A DNA stretch of 64,000 nt, taken from Brachycybe producta (Eukaryota > Arthropoda > Diplopoda > Playtdesmida > Andrognathidae). The position numbers were made by a program, and so were the translations under genes. The stretch is taken from assembly GCA_036925085.1 (NCBI GenBank), contig JAUPFP010000001.1, positions 21,439,937 to 21,503,936 on the forward strand, in the 5' to 3' direction. The notes under the pieces are model-generated. The model saw nothing but the letters and a program-made list of their open reading frames with translations, was not told the DNA's origin and did not search any database. How positions within the stretch are numbered: the first letter of the stretch is position 1; the number at the start of each line of letters is the position of its first letter. Shown piece after piece: positions 46,290 to 57,890 of the stretch.

Positions 46290-46962
46290 TTTTGGCACTC
46301 TATATATGAGAGAGAGAGAGGTGGAGAGTGAGAGATAGTGTGAGAGAATGAGTGAGGCGGTGAGAGTGAGAGTGCGAGAGTGAAATCCAGAGGGTGCGTT
46401 TGAGAAAGTTAATGTGAGAGTTAGTGTGAGTGTAGTGAAAGAGACTGAGAGATTGACTGAGAGTAGGAGTGAGAGTGACTGTAAGAGTGAAATAGTGCGC
46501 GAGTGTGAGAGCGTGTTCGAGAAAGTTAATGTGAGTGAGTGTGAGAGATTGACTGAGAGTAGGGGTGAGAATGACTGAGATAGAGTGTAAGAGTGAGAAA
46601 GTGAGTGTGAGAGTGAGAAAATGAGTGTGAGAGTGAGAAAATGAGAGTGAAAGTGAGTGTGAGAGTAATTGTGAGAGTGAGTGTGTGAGAGTGAGTGTGT
46701 GAGAGTGAGTTTGTGAAAGTGTGAGTGAGATAATGCTAGAGTGAGAGTAAAAGCGAGAGTGTGAGACAAGAGAGAAAGAGAGAGAGAGTGCGAGAGTGAG
46801 TTCGAGCAAGTTAAAGTGAGAGTTAGTGTGAGTGGGAGAGATTAACTGAGAGTAGAAATGAGAGTGACTAAGAGTGAGATAGTACGAGAGTGAGAGTAAC
46901 AGCGAGTGTGAGAGAAAGAAAAAGTGAGAGGGAGAGAAAGAGAGAATGAATGAATGAAATAT

Positions 46963-47020
<58 letters not shown>

Positions 47021-47030
47021 TGAGAGAGAC
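46290..47030. repeat. polypurine GAGAGTGAGTGTGAGA tract
   Basis: About 740 bp of G/A-rich repeats with interspersed T, ending in pure (GA)n near 46970-47020. Reverse frames of 183 and 169 codons encode only Ser/Leu/Thr/His periodic chains. Confidence 0.9.
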
Positions 47031-47385
47031 ACTTCCTATGGGTTTTTATCAGAAAATTATGCAGTTTGAAGTATTACTCGGTTTTGCCATCATCAATCAT
47101 TGGGCTTCAGTGACTCCACCCTTTTTTTGTGGCATCTTTTGACAGTTAGTTACCAACCTCAATGCTCTTCACCTAGATGGCGCATCAATCTATTGACCCG
47201 GGTCGATGAATTTAGGGTGGGGTTAGCTTCTTGGGGTTTTTTGAAAACTCTCTCACTCTTTCTCTTTTTCTCGCTCTCTTTCACTGACAACAATCCTCAA
47301 AAGAGCTTGAGATTTTGTCGTGAAATGTTGGTTTGTTCGCGCCACGCCGTGTTTTCCAGATCTTCTTTAGCCGATTTCATCTTCT
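47031..47385. other. spacer
   Basis: Mixed-composition DNA with a short TC tract near 47250-47283; the 125-codon forward frame starting at 47100 has no recognisable domain and runs into the T-run region, so I do not call it a gene. Confidence 0.4.
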
Positions 47386-48835
47386 TGGGTGGCGGCCGCA
47401 TTCAGAAAGGCGGAGTTTTTTTTTTTTACTCTTCTCCTTTTCTGGCTCTTTATCTTATTTTACTTTGCATCTGTTGACTTTTATAAAGCGTTTACACTTA
47501 AGTCGGGGCTTATGTTTTTCGGCTTTGAGTTTTTTTTTATGCAAAGGTTTTTTTTTTTTACTGTTAAGAGGCCAGATTTTTGGGCGGTTTTTTTTTTCAG
47601 CTCTCGACCGCGCCTTTTTCTTATTTTTCGGGGTTCTAATAAACCTACATCGAGATATTTCATCACATTTGTTGATGCAGAATTTTTTTAAGGATCATTG
47701 TGGGGCATCTTCTTAAACCTTTTTTCTTTTTTCAATGTGGAGGGCGCCCGCCTTTTTTATTGGCGCACCAACAGTCTTGTTGTGCGCCTCTTTTTTTTTT
47801 GTTTGGCACCTTCACATTTCGGAGCACTTCAGGCTTTCAGGTGCCCTCGGATCTTTTTTTGTTTGTTCTTGATGCCATTTGAGAGGAGGAGGAGGAGGAC
47901 AGTGAGGACACCAAATAGTTTTTACTAACTAGTGCGCCCTTTTTTTTTTTTGAGGAGCGCCAGCATGTTCTGTGCACACTTGAAACCTTTTTTTTTTAAG
48001 GACCCTTGTTTTTACACCAATTTAAAAACCGCTTTTTGATTGTTCAACTGGCCCCTTTTTTTGATGTCAACGCCACTGTTTGTGTATGTGTCTTCTTGAG
48101 CCCATTTTAATCAGGACGCCTGTTTTACTTGTAGGCGCGCCATAGTGTTCTCTCGGACGCTCTTGCGTGCTCATTTGACGCCAACTATTACTTTGAGGCT
48201 AATATCGAACTTTTCAATGAGGACACATCAGTGTCTCTTTCAAGTGCTTTTTTTTATTGTTCCTTGTGCCCAAAACACTTTCCAGAGACGCTCTTGAGAC
48301 TGTTTTGCTTAATAGGGCGCACTTTTTTAATTTGAACTGTCTTGAGAGGGTATATTATCTAACAAATATTGTGCCCCTTTTGGCCCGACTTGTTTTTGGG
48401 GATTCCTTGAGAGACAAACTTGGATCCTGTTACTAGGAAAAAAAAGGGGCTTTGAGGTTTTTCAAGACATTCCTCTTTAGTTATTTTGAGACATTTTTGG
48501 GCGCTTTTCATCAAGGGCGCCTGGTTTTTTTATGAGGGGGAGCCCGTTTTTTCTTGAAGGCGCACCATCATCTTTTCTGAGTGCCTTTAGATAAATTTTG
48601 TGCCAATTTTTTCGTGAAATTTTCTGCTTCTCTTTTAGCATCATTCTGACTCTTGAATGTTTTTTTTTTTATTCGGATCTTGCCGTTTTTATAATGCGGA
48701 CTTTTCCTCAATCGTTTAACCGTGGACACATATCATTGATCACCGTGCTTTTTTTTTCTTTTAGAGAGAGTCACATTGAAGAAATTTTTTTTTTTACAAA
48801 AAAATGAAATTGGAAAAAGAGAAAAAAAAATAAAT
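47386..48835. repeat. decayed T-run/GGCGC mosaic
   Basis: About 1.4 kb in which runs of 8-12 T alternate every 40-60 bases with short G+C words (GGCGCC, GGCGCAC, GAGGCGC). It looks like a strongly diverged minisatellite. Overlapping Phe-rich frames on both strands arise from the T runs. Confidence 0.55.
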
Positions 48836-48896
48836 AAATAAAACCAAGGTCTGTAAGAAATTTAATGACATTTTTCTTTCTTTCTTAATTTATAAA

Positions 48897-49212
48897 TAGG
48901 GCTCGGATTTGTATGCAATATAGCAGGCAAATGTTTCTCAATCTGTGGCCCATGAGCCAATTATGAAGTAACAAATCAACCTACAATTTGTTTTTGTTTT
49001 TTTCAATTTTTTATTGCTAGCCACTGATCAGAGGCTAGAACTCTAGTTGACAACTGATAGTTACCAGACAACTAGCCTCTAACCAGTCTTTTTTGATAAG
49101 AAAAAAATGCATAATATACAGTTACTCTAATGATGATGATGTTGATAATTACTTCACAATTAACATTTGGGCCCACAAATTGAGTAACAATTGCATAAAA
49201 ATCCGGTCGCTA
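48897..49212. mobile_element. hAT-type foldback MITE (copy 5)
   Basis: Left end TAGGGCTCGGATTTGTATGC, right end (inverted) TAGCGACCGGATTTTTATGC, perfect 8-bp duplication TTTATAAA at 48889-48896 and 49213-49220. 316 bp, foldback interior. Confidence 0.85.
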
Positions 49213-49735
49213 TTTATAAAATATATTGGCTGTAAATATTTGCAGTCATTTGTGATGCGCCACCTAGTGTTTATTTATAGAAAAAGTGTGGGGGAGGATT
49301 TTTATATTTAAAAAAAAAATGAGGGGAGGTTTTTTTTTCTTCTTCTTCTTCTTCTGATGAAGTGAACGATGTTTTTAATCTATTATCGTCTATGTTGTTA
49401 AGTGTGAAAAATAACTCTTGATATGGAATTGAGTTATGGTGGTTGCTGGGGGTTGGTGGTGGTGGTTGGGTGGGTTTTGAAAAAACTTCATTTATAACTT
49501 GGATATTTGTGTGTGTGTGGGGGGAGGGTCGATTTTTCTATCTTTATTGTATTTTTCATTGATCGTCTTTTTTTTTACGGGTGTGGAGGGCGGAAGGGAT
49601 GTCTTCAATACATCGGTTGATTGACTGATTGCGTGAGTGAGTGTGCGTGCGTGTCTATTTTGAGCTTTTATTTTTCTATGCCCTGCTTTGAGTGCCTGTG
49701 TTTTCTTGTATGAGTGGGTTGTTTAATCAAGTGTG
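49213..49735. other. spacer with TTC and GGT microsatellites
   Basis: (TTC)n near 49338-49354, GGT-rich near 49440-49475; no gene seen. Confidence 0.5.
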
Positions 49736-49739
49736 TATG

Positions 49740-51150
49740 CGTGTATTTGGGTGTACATACGTGCGTGCGCGCTTGACGTGTATGTACGTGGGTGCTTTAC
49801 GTGTACGTATAGGCATGCATGTGTGTGTATGTACGTACGTACCTGCGCGCTTTACATGTACGTACGTGCGTGATTTACGTGTACGTACGTGCGTGCGTGA
49901 TTTACGTGTATGTACGTGCGTGCGTGATTTACGTGTACGTACGTGCGTGCTTTACGTGTACGTACGTGCGTGCTTTACGTGTACGTACGTGCGTGCTTTA
50001 CGTGTACGTACGTGCGTGCTTTACGTGTACGTACGTGCGTGCTTAACGTGTATGTACGTGCGTGCTTTAGGTGTACGTACGTGCGTGCTTTATGTGTACG
50101 TACGTGCGCGCTTTACGTGTATGTGCGTGCGTGATTTACGTGTACGTACGTGCGTGCTTAACGTGTACGTACGTGCGTGCTTAACGTGTACGTACGTGCG
50201 TGCTTTAGGTGTACGTACGTGCATGCTTAACGTGTACGTACGTGCATGCTTTACGTGTATGTACGTGCGTGCTTTAGGTGTACGTACGTGCGTGCTTTAG
50301 GTGTACGTACGTGCATGCTTAACGTGTATGTACGTGCATGCTTTACGTGTATGTACGTGCGTGCTTTACGTGTACGTACGTGCGTGCTTTACGTGTATGT
50401 AATATGTACATACGTGCGTGCTTTACGTGTACGTACGTGCGTGCGTTACGTGTACGTACGTGCGTGCTTAACGTGTACGTACGTGCGTGCTTAACGTGTA
50501 CGTACGTGCGTGCTTAACGTGTACGTACGTGCGTGCTTTAGGTGTACGTACGTGCATGCTTAACGTGTACGTACGTGCATGCTTTACGTGTATGTACGTG
50601 CGTGCTTTAGGTGTACGTACGTGCGTGCTTTAGGTGTACGTACGTGCATGCTTAACGTGTATGTACGTGCATGCTTTACGTGTATGTACGTGCGTGCTTT
50701 ACGTGTATGTACGTGCGTGCTTTACGTGTACGTACGTGCGTGCTTTACGTGTATGTAACATGTACATACGTGCGTGCTTTACGTGTACGTACGTGCGTGC
50801 TTTACGTGTACGTACGTGCGTGCTTTACGTGTACGTAACATGTACGTACGTGCGTGCTTTACGTGTACGTAACGTGTACGTACGTGCGTGCTTTACGTGT
50901 ACATATGGCGTGCTTTACGTGTACGTACGTGCGTGCTTTACGTGTACGTTCGTGCGTGCTTAACGTGTACGTTCGTGCGTGCTTAACGTGTACGTACGTG
51001 CGTGCTTAACGTGTACGTACGGCGTGCTTTAGGTGTATGTACGTGCGTTCTTTACATGTACGTGCGTGCTTAACGTGCACGTATGTACGTGCTTAACGTG
51101 TACGTACGTGGTGTGCTTTACGTGCACCTACGTGCGTGCGTTTTTTCGTG
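49740..51150. repeat. CpG-dense 23-bp minisatellite, about 60 units
   Basis: Unit GTGCTTTACGTGTACGTACG plus TGC, with variants (CTTAACGTG, CTTTAGGTG, GCATGC). Each unit has three to five CpGs in an otherwise CpG-poor window. As 23 is not divisible by 3 and the unit lacks forward stops, all three forward frames stay open for long stretches, giving false R/V/Y/C-rich frames of up to 202 codons. Larger blocks of several units are repeated (for example 50170-50400 and 50500-50750), so unequal exchange has acted at two scales. Confidence 0.92.
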
Positions 51151-52062
51151 TGTTCTCGTAATAAACTTTTCACCAGATGGCGTTCTCTTTCAAAGAGTTG
51201 TCGTATTTTCAATGATATACATGTATATAGGATTCATTAACTTATTAATAAATAATTAACAAATCTGTGAAATATCCGGGGTCACTAGAAACAATAATTG
51301 TTTGCTTTAACAATTATTGGTACGGTTAATGGATATGCTATATAAACATATATACAGTATACTGTATATATATAGAGAGAGAGAGAGAATAACAGTTAAC
51401 TGTTATATGGACCTAATTAATCTGCAAGAATTGTGTTCATTAGGGGGTTACTGTAGTGGATTTAATTATAGCTAACAATTTGACGAGTTTTTTTTTCTCC
51501 TTTCGGTATTGGACAGTGGTGGTCATTTTGTTTGGTGTTTGTTTGTGAGTCAGCAGGAAATGAACTTTTATATTTGATGCTGTTTAGAAAAGAAGGGGGG
51601 GGGGGGGGGGGGGGGGGGGGTTGGTTCCCAATGGGGGGAACAGAAGAAAAAAGTGTCGGGAACTTTGAATGAAATTTAGAAATTTGGCAAAGTGGCAAGA
51701 AATCCTGCTATTCAATCAGTTCAATATGCTGTTTGATTTGTTTCTAGCCTCCATGTATACTGTACAGATACACAGGCCCTTTGCCTCATACACTGTATTG
51801 TAGTGGCTCTGCATTTGTTAAGCTGCTGTAAGAAAAGAATGGGATTTTTTTTAGTTCCCAATGGGAATAGAAGAAAGTGTTTCGAGAATTTGAATGAAAT
51901 TTATAAATTGGCAGAAAAATCCTGCTATTCAGTTAACTATGCTATTTGATATGTTTCTAGAAGCCATGTACAGTTACACAGGCATCACTTGGTGACTGGT
52001 ACTATGTGTTTTTCATTAGAAAAAAAAATTTTCAAAATTTGATCAAAAATTAATTATAACTA
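51151..52062. other. AT-rich spacer with a 26-G run
   Basis: G26 at 51595-51620. The flanking sequence TTTAGAAAAGAAG ... TTCCCAATGGGG ... AGAAATTTGG is echoed near 51820-51960 (TTCCCAATGGGAATAGAAGA), a local duplication. No gene seen. Confidence 0.55.
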
Positions 52063-52150
52063 AGTAAACCCGTCGTGCAACTTGCACGAAAGGAAATTGA
52101 CTATAACTTAAGCAAAGAGTTGTATACTGGGCTATATGTAAGGATTACTA
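52063..52150. repeat. CGTGCAA hairpin repeat
   Basis: ACCCGTCGTGCAACTTGCACG folds on itself and is followed by sequence shared with 10,653-10,720 (CGTCGTGCAATTTGCAC, ATACTGGnCTATA). Possibly the terminus of another Helitron-like or foldback family. Confidence 0.4.
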
Positions 52151-52526
52151 TAGAGAATAGCCTTTGATTTTGAAGAAACCTTTACTTAAATGTTGTTTCA
52201 GCAACGTGACATAGATGGTGCTGGTGACGCTAATTCTTATTATTGTGGGGTTAGAAAAAAAAACCGTTTTTAGAAATATTTCTAATGACTTATAAAAGAT
52301 AAAAGGTATCTCATGATTAAGAAAAGAAAATAAATCTACCTTCATAACTTGTTATAATTTCAAAAAAGCCCGATCCATATACACAACTAGCAAACTGTTT
52401 CCATTGGATTGTTATCTATTTGTTGCTTGGCGATCCAACAGAAAATGTGACAGGTGGGGGATAATTCCAATATTAAATCCATAGTACTTTGAAATGAATA
52501 GGGAATACATGTATTTGAATTAAGAG

Positions 52527-53112
52527 TCCTGCATTTTTATTTTTTTGAGGGTCGGCCAAGCTGGTTCAACATACAAGGTGGGGTCGGCCATGATCGACCA
52601 GAAATCAGCCGGGTCGAATGAAACGGCCGGGCCGAATAAAGCGGCCGGGCTGAATTTAGTGGCAGGGCTGAATTAAGCTATTAAAAGAATCAACAAAGTA
52701 AATATTGATTTTTTTATAAATTATATCAAAATTCAAACATTTTCTGTTGGCTGTAAAACATCCACTTCAGAATTCTTAAGCATAAAAAGTAGAAGAGCAG
52801 TAACGCAGGACCTACAATGTGAAGCTTCCTAAAGGTTTATTATAGAGAAGGCTAATGTGGAACAAAAAATGTATGTTAAAAAAAACAAATTCAACCCAAA
52901 CAGCCAACTTGACCCAAGTGGCCCATTCGACCCAAACGACCCATTCGACCAAAACGACCCATTCGACCCAAATGGCCCATTCAACCAATAGAAAAGCTGG
53001 TCGACCCACTATTTTTTTCCATTGGTTTCTATGTCTATTGTCTATAACCTATATAAAAAAAATTCGGCCAACAGCTATCGGCTAACGACCACCCTGGTCG
53101 ATGCAGGACTCT
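52527..53112. repeat. AGAGTCCTGCAT inverted-repeat element with internal repeats
   Basis: AGAGTCCTGCAT at 52527 faces ATGCAGGACTCT at about 53101-53112. Inside, 52600-52680 has repeated GGCCGGGCCGAAT words. 52890-52990 has about five copies of the 18-bp unit CCCATTCGACCCAAACGA. The ends resemble hAT termini but I could not confirm an 8-bp duplication. Confidence 0.5.
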
Positions 53113-53785
53113 AATTTGAATAGGGAGTTAAAAGTAATGTGAGGTGACAACATCAGCATCTGAGTAGATATTTATACTTTTTATTGCCAGTGTCTGTTGT
53201 TTGGTGGTGCATCTATCTGATAAAGTCCACTTATATGAAGTTAATTGATTTTTAATTTTTTTTAAATTATATTAATGACTTAATTTTAATTTTAAAAATC
53301 TTTTTGGCAATAGTCTTGGTTAAGTCTTGACAACATTTTGAAAATAAATTTCTGGAGGTAAATCGTCTCTTTTGAGTAAGAAAAAAAAAATTCACAAAAA
53401 AATGTCAGTAATGTTAGAAACAACCACTACGTGGCGCTGTAACTAGAAGACAACTAGCGCTCCTATGAGCTGTGATGGGCACATTAATGGACGAGAATTA
53501 GGAACTGAGCGAAATGAGAACAAGTTGAAATGATGATGATGACATTTGGTCAAAGTAGGTTTTTGACACCCAATTTTGGGAGTATAGAGAAAGAAAGAGA
53601 GAGCGAGAGAGAGTGAGGACTTTTATGACCAAATAATGGTAGCAATCAATTTGAAAATGGGCGTGTGGGTGTCTGGAGGAGAGAAAAATATGGAGGAGAG
53701 ACCCCCCAATTTTCAGGTTGAGGCTTCCAATTTTCGAAGTCTTTTCTCATTTGAATTTTTGCATAGAAAATGACGCAAGGAGGCA
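53113..53785. other. AT-rich spacer
   Basis: No gene or recognised repeat beyond a short GA run near 53590. Confidence 0.45.
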
Positions 53786-54055
<270 letters not shown>

Positions 54056-54375
54056 GTATAGAAAAATACAGACACAGAAAAAAGGAGAACGATTTTATAG
54101 GCTTTTATATGTGTGATGGGCGCCCATTTTTTTATAGACTATCCAAAAGATCTATTTTCAACACCAAAAAAAACAAATACACAAAAATGGGATTGCATGG
54201 AGTGATGCATACATACACACACACATACATACGGACACACAGACACAAACAGAAAGCCAAGCAAAAAACAGAAACGCCCACTCATACATATAAAGAAAGA
54301 CACAAAAATAAGGGAACCACAAGAGATGGACGGACACAAGGGATAAGCAAAAGAAAAAACACACAGACATTATTG
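54056..54375. other. AC-rich spacer
   Basis: ACAC- and CATACA-rich sequence; no gene. Confidence 0.5.
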
Positions 54376-54803
54376 GCGCAGTCACACTAGGCTGGTTTAC
54401 CAGCTGCTGGTTGCTGCTTGCTGGTTGTAGCACTCTAGCAGCATAGTCTGAACTGCTACTAGCAGCTGCTTTCTCCAGCGGGCTAGTGATTTTAACAGCG
54501 GCTGGTGAAGTTGGACATGTCCAACTTTAGCAGCTACCAGCTTGTCATGTGACTTCCTGCTGCTGCCATCTAGTGTGAACTTTATGTTGCTAGTAGTGGC
54601 ACTAGTGGTAGTTGAAACTCCACTGCTTGGGTTGGTTGTTGTTAGAGTTTGTGTTTTTGCAAGACGGTGATTGGATGACTTGCACTTGCTAGTACCAGCA
54701 GTGACTGGACAAGTGTGAACCCAAAGCAGCTGCTGCTTGCTGTTGCTGCTAATAGCCAGCAGCAACCAGCGGCTTGTAAACCAGCCTAGTGTGACTGTGC
54801 CTT
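54376..54803. mobile_element. CAGTCACACTAGGCTGG foldback MITE
   Basis: The left end CAGTCACACTAGGCTGGTTT is mirrored by AAACCAGCCTAGTGTGACTG at the right. The interior is unusually rich in CAGCAGC/GCTGCTG and CTGGTT words in both orientations, so it folds along its length. Target duplication not clear (TTATT versus TTATG). Confidence 0.7.
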
Positions 54804-54941
54804 ATGTGTTCAGTGTGCTGATAGGTTCGGACTCCAAATCAGCTTTGCAAGTGGTTGCTAGAGGAAGTACTTCAAACAGGGCTGCATAGAAGGCTAACAT
54901 GGCCGTTCAACATAAATTTTTAACTCTGAAACAACATTATG

Positions 54942-55457
54942 GGTGGCCTGGATAAAGGGGCGCACACTAGGCATCACTTCAATGAGCTGGCAGATGCAGC
55001 AGCAAAGCAGGGAATACTGCAACCGGGTATTCGTAAAATACCCCATTTCAATGGCCATATCTTTGATGACAGAGGTTTCTTATCAAGCGAGGTCTAGTGA
55101 TGGGCAAACTGTTGCAACTCCTTACCGGACACGGTCCTTTCCAAAAAATATAGCTGTCTTGATTTCAAATCTTGCATGAATTGTGGAGAGGGCTCTTGCG
55201 GAGGTGGTTGTTGTAGTGAAACATTAGATCATTTTTTTTATGACTGTGGAATAGCAACTAGGGTTGTTGCAAGAAGTGAACTGGCGAGGTTTGTCACGAG
55301 TACTAGCCATGTTCATCACGAATATTCGCTACAGTTCTGGCCATTGAAAAATGAAGACATTCTACATGAACAGCACCTCAAAGAAGCTCTTGTGCACTTT
55401 GCAATGGCAAAAGTTTTTTTTTTTTTGGATGCAACCCATTTGGTGGCTCAGACCTAA
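54942..55457 (+). pseudogene. LINE relic: RNase H end and C-terminal zinc knuckle
   Basis: One forward frame reads HFNELADAAAKQG, the part of RNase H that carries a catalytic Asp in RNase H-bearing LINEs. After adjacent TAG and TGA codons (near 55095) it continues in the same frame to C-x2-C...ETLDHFFYDC. That is the Cys/His arrangement found at the C-terminus of I/Jockey-type LINE ORF2. It then decays to a stop at 55457. RT and endonuclease are absent. Assignment to the RNase H-carrying LINE group is inference from these two motifs. Confidence 0.5.
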
Positions 55458-56163
55458 CTATAGACAAAATCTTCAGTGTGTGCTTTGCAAGTCCTGGTCA
55501 CTTATGGTAACCTGATAGCTGAAATAACTGAAAATGGCTGTGTTTTGAATGAGAAACTTTTTTTTTTATTCTGAGGGGCTTAAAGCCTTTCTGCAGGTGG
55601 GCCAGAAACCATTGAGAACACCACACTCAACAAATAGAATGAAGTGTGCCTACACATGCACATAAAGGGACACACAACACAAACAGAAAGCAAAACATGC
55701 CGACATATACCGTAACACTTTTTGTCACTTTTTTTTCTGAATGGAATCGAATGGTGGAAAAAAGATCAATTGTCAAAGAAAGGAAATACGGAGCAGATCT
55801 TCTAGTTCAAGTGAAAATATATATATATATATATAAAAATGACTTGGACACACTGACATTGTGTGATGACATTTTTTTTTTCCTTCTTTTTTTTTGTATC
55901 TATCCTATTTCTACTAGTCATTTCCTTTTAAAGGCTAAAATTGTTGGCAACTTCCGGAAGTTGACCATTAGCATTCACAGCTATTGGAGGGAGAAATGGT
56001 TTGAGGAAACTTGTAAGAGTTTACTTTGAGAATTGAGAAACTGCAACAAAGAAAAAAAAATGTTTGCGGTGCTAAAAATGTCTTTTGAGTTTATAAAGTT
56101 TTGACAGGTTTAGCACTACCCTCCTCCCAGACCCTTCTGCAAGTTTTAGCTGTGTGTTTTCAT
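55458..56163. other. AT-rich spacer
   Basis: A 127-codon forward frame at 55646-56029 runs through homopolymers and a TA run without any domain I recognise; not called. Confidence 0.4.
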
Positions 56164-56346
56164 CACAGGCATTTAGAAATCGGGACGAACTTCAGTTGGC
56201 TCCGCCCCTTTTTATGACGACCGGCAACTTCTAATTGGTTTGTTGTGTGGTTCACATGTGACGTCAGACTACATAACCAACCAATTAGAAGTTGCCGGTC
56301 GTCATAAAAAGGTCAGAGCCAACTGAAGTTCGTCCCGATGCCTGTG
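56164..56346. mobile_element. CACAGGCA palindromic MITE (copy 2)
   Basis: 183-bp palindrome: CACAGGCA, copy-specific arm (TCGGGACGAACTTCAGTTGG), core GCTCCGCCCCTTTTTATGACG facing CCAATTAGAAGTTGCCGGTC, with GTGACGTCAGAC at the centre. The left arm has an extra TTAGAAA. Confidence 0.75.
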
Positions 56347-56535
56347 TTTTCATCTCACCCTGCATTTCTAAATTATTTTGCGCTCCATTGCGCTTCTGTC
56401 ATCTGCTACAATGGCATTTGCTTTTTGCTACTTAACCGCTCATTTGTTTGTGCTTTTGTTTCGCAACCTGCACGTCACTGCTAGCCTCCACCTTCAACCA
56501 TGTGGCGTCTTCCAAAAAAAAAACAAAAAAAAACA

Positions 56536-56726
56536 GGCATCTGTAGACAGCTTTAGAATTTTTTTTAGCTCCGCCCCTTTTATGAGCGTCAGACCAAATA
56601 TCAACCAATTAGAAATAAAAAAAGGGCGAGGCATGTGACATCAGACCCAGTAACAAACCAATTAGAAATTGATGACGCTCATAAAAGGACGGAGCCAAAG
56701 AAATTCTGAAGCTGTCTACAGATGCC
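56536..56726. mobile_element. CACAGGCA palindromic MITE (copy 3)
   Basis: Arms GGCATCTGTAGACAGCTTTA and inverse at the right; core GCTCCGCCCCTTTTATGAGCG, CCAATTAGAAATTGATGACG. The arm sequence differs from copies 1 and 2 but is matched within this copy. Confidence 0.75.
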
Positions 56727-56744
56727 ATCGTCCAAGTTGGATAC

Positions 56745-56825
56745 ACGGATACCCTTCTAGTTTCTAAACCACTTTTCAATTTCCTTTTATTAGAGAACTT
56801 TTTATAGAATCATTTTTTAAAGGTG
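56745..56825 (+). repeat. CTTCTAG-family fragment (copy 11)
   Basis: ATACCCTTCTAGTTTCTAAA with CACTTTTCAATTTCC directly after the palindromic MITE. Confidence 0.5.
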
Positions 56826-57296
56826 TTGTAAAAATGATGGCTATTGAGATAATTTTTGAGGAGAAAAAAAAAATGATGTTTCCGTTTTCTTATCACAAAG
56901 TTAAAAAAAAAAGGAAATTGATTGTTAAAATTATTTATTGTCAAATGATAAATATATATTTTTTGACATTATGAATTTTTTTTATCATCTTTTTATTAAA
57001 AAAAACTTATGTGGGTGTAAATTATAATGGAACTGCTTTTATGTAGCTTTTATATATATACATTTTTTTCAGCTTTGAATCTTTTTGTTGTTATTGGTGG
57101 AGTTTTTATTTTTCGCTTTACTTAAGGATTACTTTTTTTCCCTTTATGAAAAGGTTTTTTTTATTCTGTCTAAAAAAAGCCTCAAAAAACGTGCAGTTTT
57201 TTTTATTCAGTACATGTAATACACGGTTTTTTTTATTTTCTTGATTGAAAAGAAAGTCAATTTTTTAATCTGTTTAACGTTTCTGTTTTGTATTAG
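56826..57296. other. AT-rich spacer
   Basis: Homopolymer-rich; no gene. Confidence 0.5.
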
Positions 57297-57890
57297 AAAC
57301 AAGTGGGGTAACCCGTCATAAATGACCTGGAGCAAAATTCACAGGCAATTGTGCCCAGCATTAGAAAATTTCTTTTCCTCCACCCTTTTATGACGTCAGA
57401 CCAAGTAACAAACCCAATTAGAAATTGATGACGTTCATAAAAGGGCTGAGCAAAAGAAATTCTAATGCTGGGCACAGTTGCCCGTGATAAACTGTAGTTT
57501 AATTTTGCTACTATTATCCCCCTCCCCTTTTTTGTATTTGAAAGAGAAAATGAGTTTTTCATTTTTTTCTGGTGTGCGCATGCGCGTCGTTTGTTCCTTT
57601 TTTACTCCTTTCATTTCAATTTCAGTCACCCCCCTCCCACTTTTTCCCCTTCCACGTTTTTCTCTCTCTCTCTCTCTCCCTCCTTCTACACTTTCCAACC
57701 TTTTCCCCCTCTCCAGTTTAATATCAATGGGGTTCTTGGATGGGGAGTGTGCAACATATAGTTGACCTTGAGAAACAAAAGTGGTTCATTTATTCATTTA
57801 AATTTATATAAATTCCGACGTGCTTCAAGGTTTGTACAGCGTTAAACACACACACATACACAGACCTGGCTTAATATATATATAGTTTTC
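57297..57890 (-). mobile_element. Helitron copy D with palindromic MITE
   Basis: Nearly the same as unit B at 13.1-13.7 kb: 3' end ACAAGTGGGGTAACCCGTCAT (CTAG decayed to CAAG), MITE at 57341-57486, helicase remnant CTCAAGGTCAACTATATGTT on the minus strand near 57745-57775. The 5' end GGCTTAATATATATATAG lies near 57,885. Confidence 0.75.
57341..57486. mobile_element. CACAGGCA palindromic MITE (copy 4, Helitron cargo)
   Basis: Same position and arms as the copy at 13181-13324 within the matching Helitron. Confidence 0.7.

Noticed and set aside
46218..46809. Reverse-strand Ser/His/Thr/Leu frames of 183 and 169 codons
   Set aside because: Translation of the complement of a GA/GT repeat.
47333..47716. 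Phe-rich forward frames of 100-127 codons
   Set aside because: They arise from repeated T runs, overlap in several phases and have no domain.
49692..50963. Arg/Val/Tyr/Cys-rich frames of up to 202 codons
   Set aside because: Products of the 23-bp minisatellite, open in all forward phases; no non-repeat sequence supports a gene.
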